Assembly: GCA_017617545.1 (NCBI GenBank)
Contig: JAFZVZ010000005.1
Location: 1 to 61,938 of the forward strand
Direction of reading: 5' to 3'
DNA from: Lachnospiraceae bacterium
Lineage (GTDB): Bacteria; Bacillota; Clostridia; Lachnospirales; Lachnospiraceae
DNA: 61,938 nucleotides
This document shows, in pieces, positions 61,569 to 61,938 of this stretch. Numbering within the stretch: the stretch's first letter is position 1; each line of letters opens with the position of its first letter. A model generated the notes under the pieces. That model did not search any database. It saw only the letters and a list, made by a program, of their open reading frames with translations, and had not been told where the DNA came from. Both the position numbers and the translations under genes were made by a program.

Positions 61569-61938
61569 ATGGGACGCATTGGGAAGAAAGTGCTCAGTTG
61601 GACATTATGTCTGATGATGGCAGTGGGGATGCTGCCGGTTGCGACAAGAGGGGCGAAGGCGGCCGATACCGATGCCGGAGCGCCTGCGGACTCGCCCTAC
61701 TGTCTCTGGGTGGGCGGCACGCCGGTCACGGCCGGGAACGCGGCCGACATCCCGGCGGCGTCTCCGGCTGAGCGCACCGGCAAGGCCGCCTACGACTCCG
61801 GCAGCAATACGCTGACGCTCACCGATTACCGGTGCACGGACTTTTCCTGCGACGGTCTGCAGGGGGTGATCCACTACGCCGGCACAGACCCGCTGAAGAT
61901 CGTCCTGGCGGGCAGCAACGCCGTCTCGGCAGGCGGCG
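61569..61938 (+). CDS. secreted surface protein, N-terminal part (3' truncated)
   Basis: Runs off the right edge, still open. ATG 61569 is 9 nt after GGAGG; ATG 61563 is the alternative. Signal peptide: KK then WTLCLMMAVGMLPVATRG and cleavage near AKA/ADT. The mature part reads YCLWVGGTPVT, then AAYDSGSNTLTLTDY, GVIHYAGTDPLKIVLAGSN. These are the beta-helix/carbohydrate-binding-like repeats found in large secreted Lachnospiraceae proteins. GC is much higher than in the preceding 300 nt. Confidence 0.82.
   Translation, partial: MGRIGKKVLSWTLCLMMAVGMLPVATRGAKAADTDAGAPADSPYCLWVGGTPVTAGNAADIPAASPAERTGKAAYDSGSNTLTLTDYRCTDFSCDGLQGVIHYAGTDPLKIVLAGSNAVSAGG

Overview
The window looks like chromosomal DNA of a GC-rich (mid-50s % GC by eye) Gram-positive Clostridia, most likely a gut or rumen Lachnospiraceae. 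The evidence is strong Shine-Dalgarno (SD) sequences, sigma-A-type promoters, U-tailed terminators, arabinan-type glycosidases (GH127, GH43), a LacI-like/GGDEF sensor, a secreted NlpC/P60-like protein with collagen-binding-type beta domains, and BcrAB/YtrA-type ABC modules. No rRNA, tRNA or CRISPR was seen.

Region 1 (1-25 kb) is entirely plus-strand. It is a dense array of small enzymes that modify small molecules: 14 ORFs carry at least 16 GNAT acetyltransferase domains, five carry Nudix domains, and others encode a chloramphenicol-phosphotransferase-like kinase, P-loop kinases, a methyltransferase, an isochorismatase-like hydrolase, an S51 peptidase, an Asp/Glu racemase, a Fic protein, a MIF-like tautomerase, a WYL regulator and two DUF3795 proteins. 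Many genes abut or overlap by 4 nt. Fusions are frequent: GNAT-aminoglycoside nucleotidyltransferase, deoxyinosine glycosylase-Nudix, HAD-GNAT, Nudix-GNAT and GNAT-GNAT.

Region 2 (25-34 kb) holds sugar and surface functions: GH127 (+), a small membrane protein (+), a LacI-like/GGDEF diguanylate cyclase (-), GH43 (-), a large secreted NlpC/P60-like surface protein (-) and the 16S rRNA methyltransferase rsmJ (+).

Region 3 (34-53 kb) is transport and signalling: a response regulator, BcrA-type ATPase, permease and small histidine kinase in one set; a divergent YtrA-type GntR/ATPase/permease operon with a palindromic operator; an alpha/beta hydrolase; glpK; an ABC ATPase/permease pair; a HAD phosphatase; an 84-bp palindrome-bearing tandem repeat; an MsbA-type exporter; a membrane-protein/MFS operon (-); and a lipoprotein with a perfect TTGACA-N17-TATAAT promoter.

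Region 4 (54-62 kb) is purine synthesis: an in-frame PurA-PurC fusion, purB and guaA. An IS3-family element sits inside the terminator hairpin of guaA. The right edge cuts a secreted surface protein.

Two signals cross the annotation. (i) The octamer GGAAAATG/CATTTTCC occurs 47 times by hand count (about once per 1.3 kb, versus roughly one expected), in genes and between them, on both strands, but not in the IS. (ii) Four fusion ORFs carry a well-placed SD plus start codon exactly at the domain junction, so each may yield both a fused and a free C-terminal protein.
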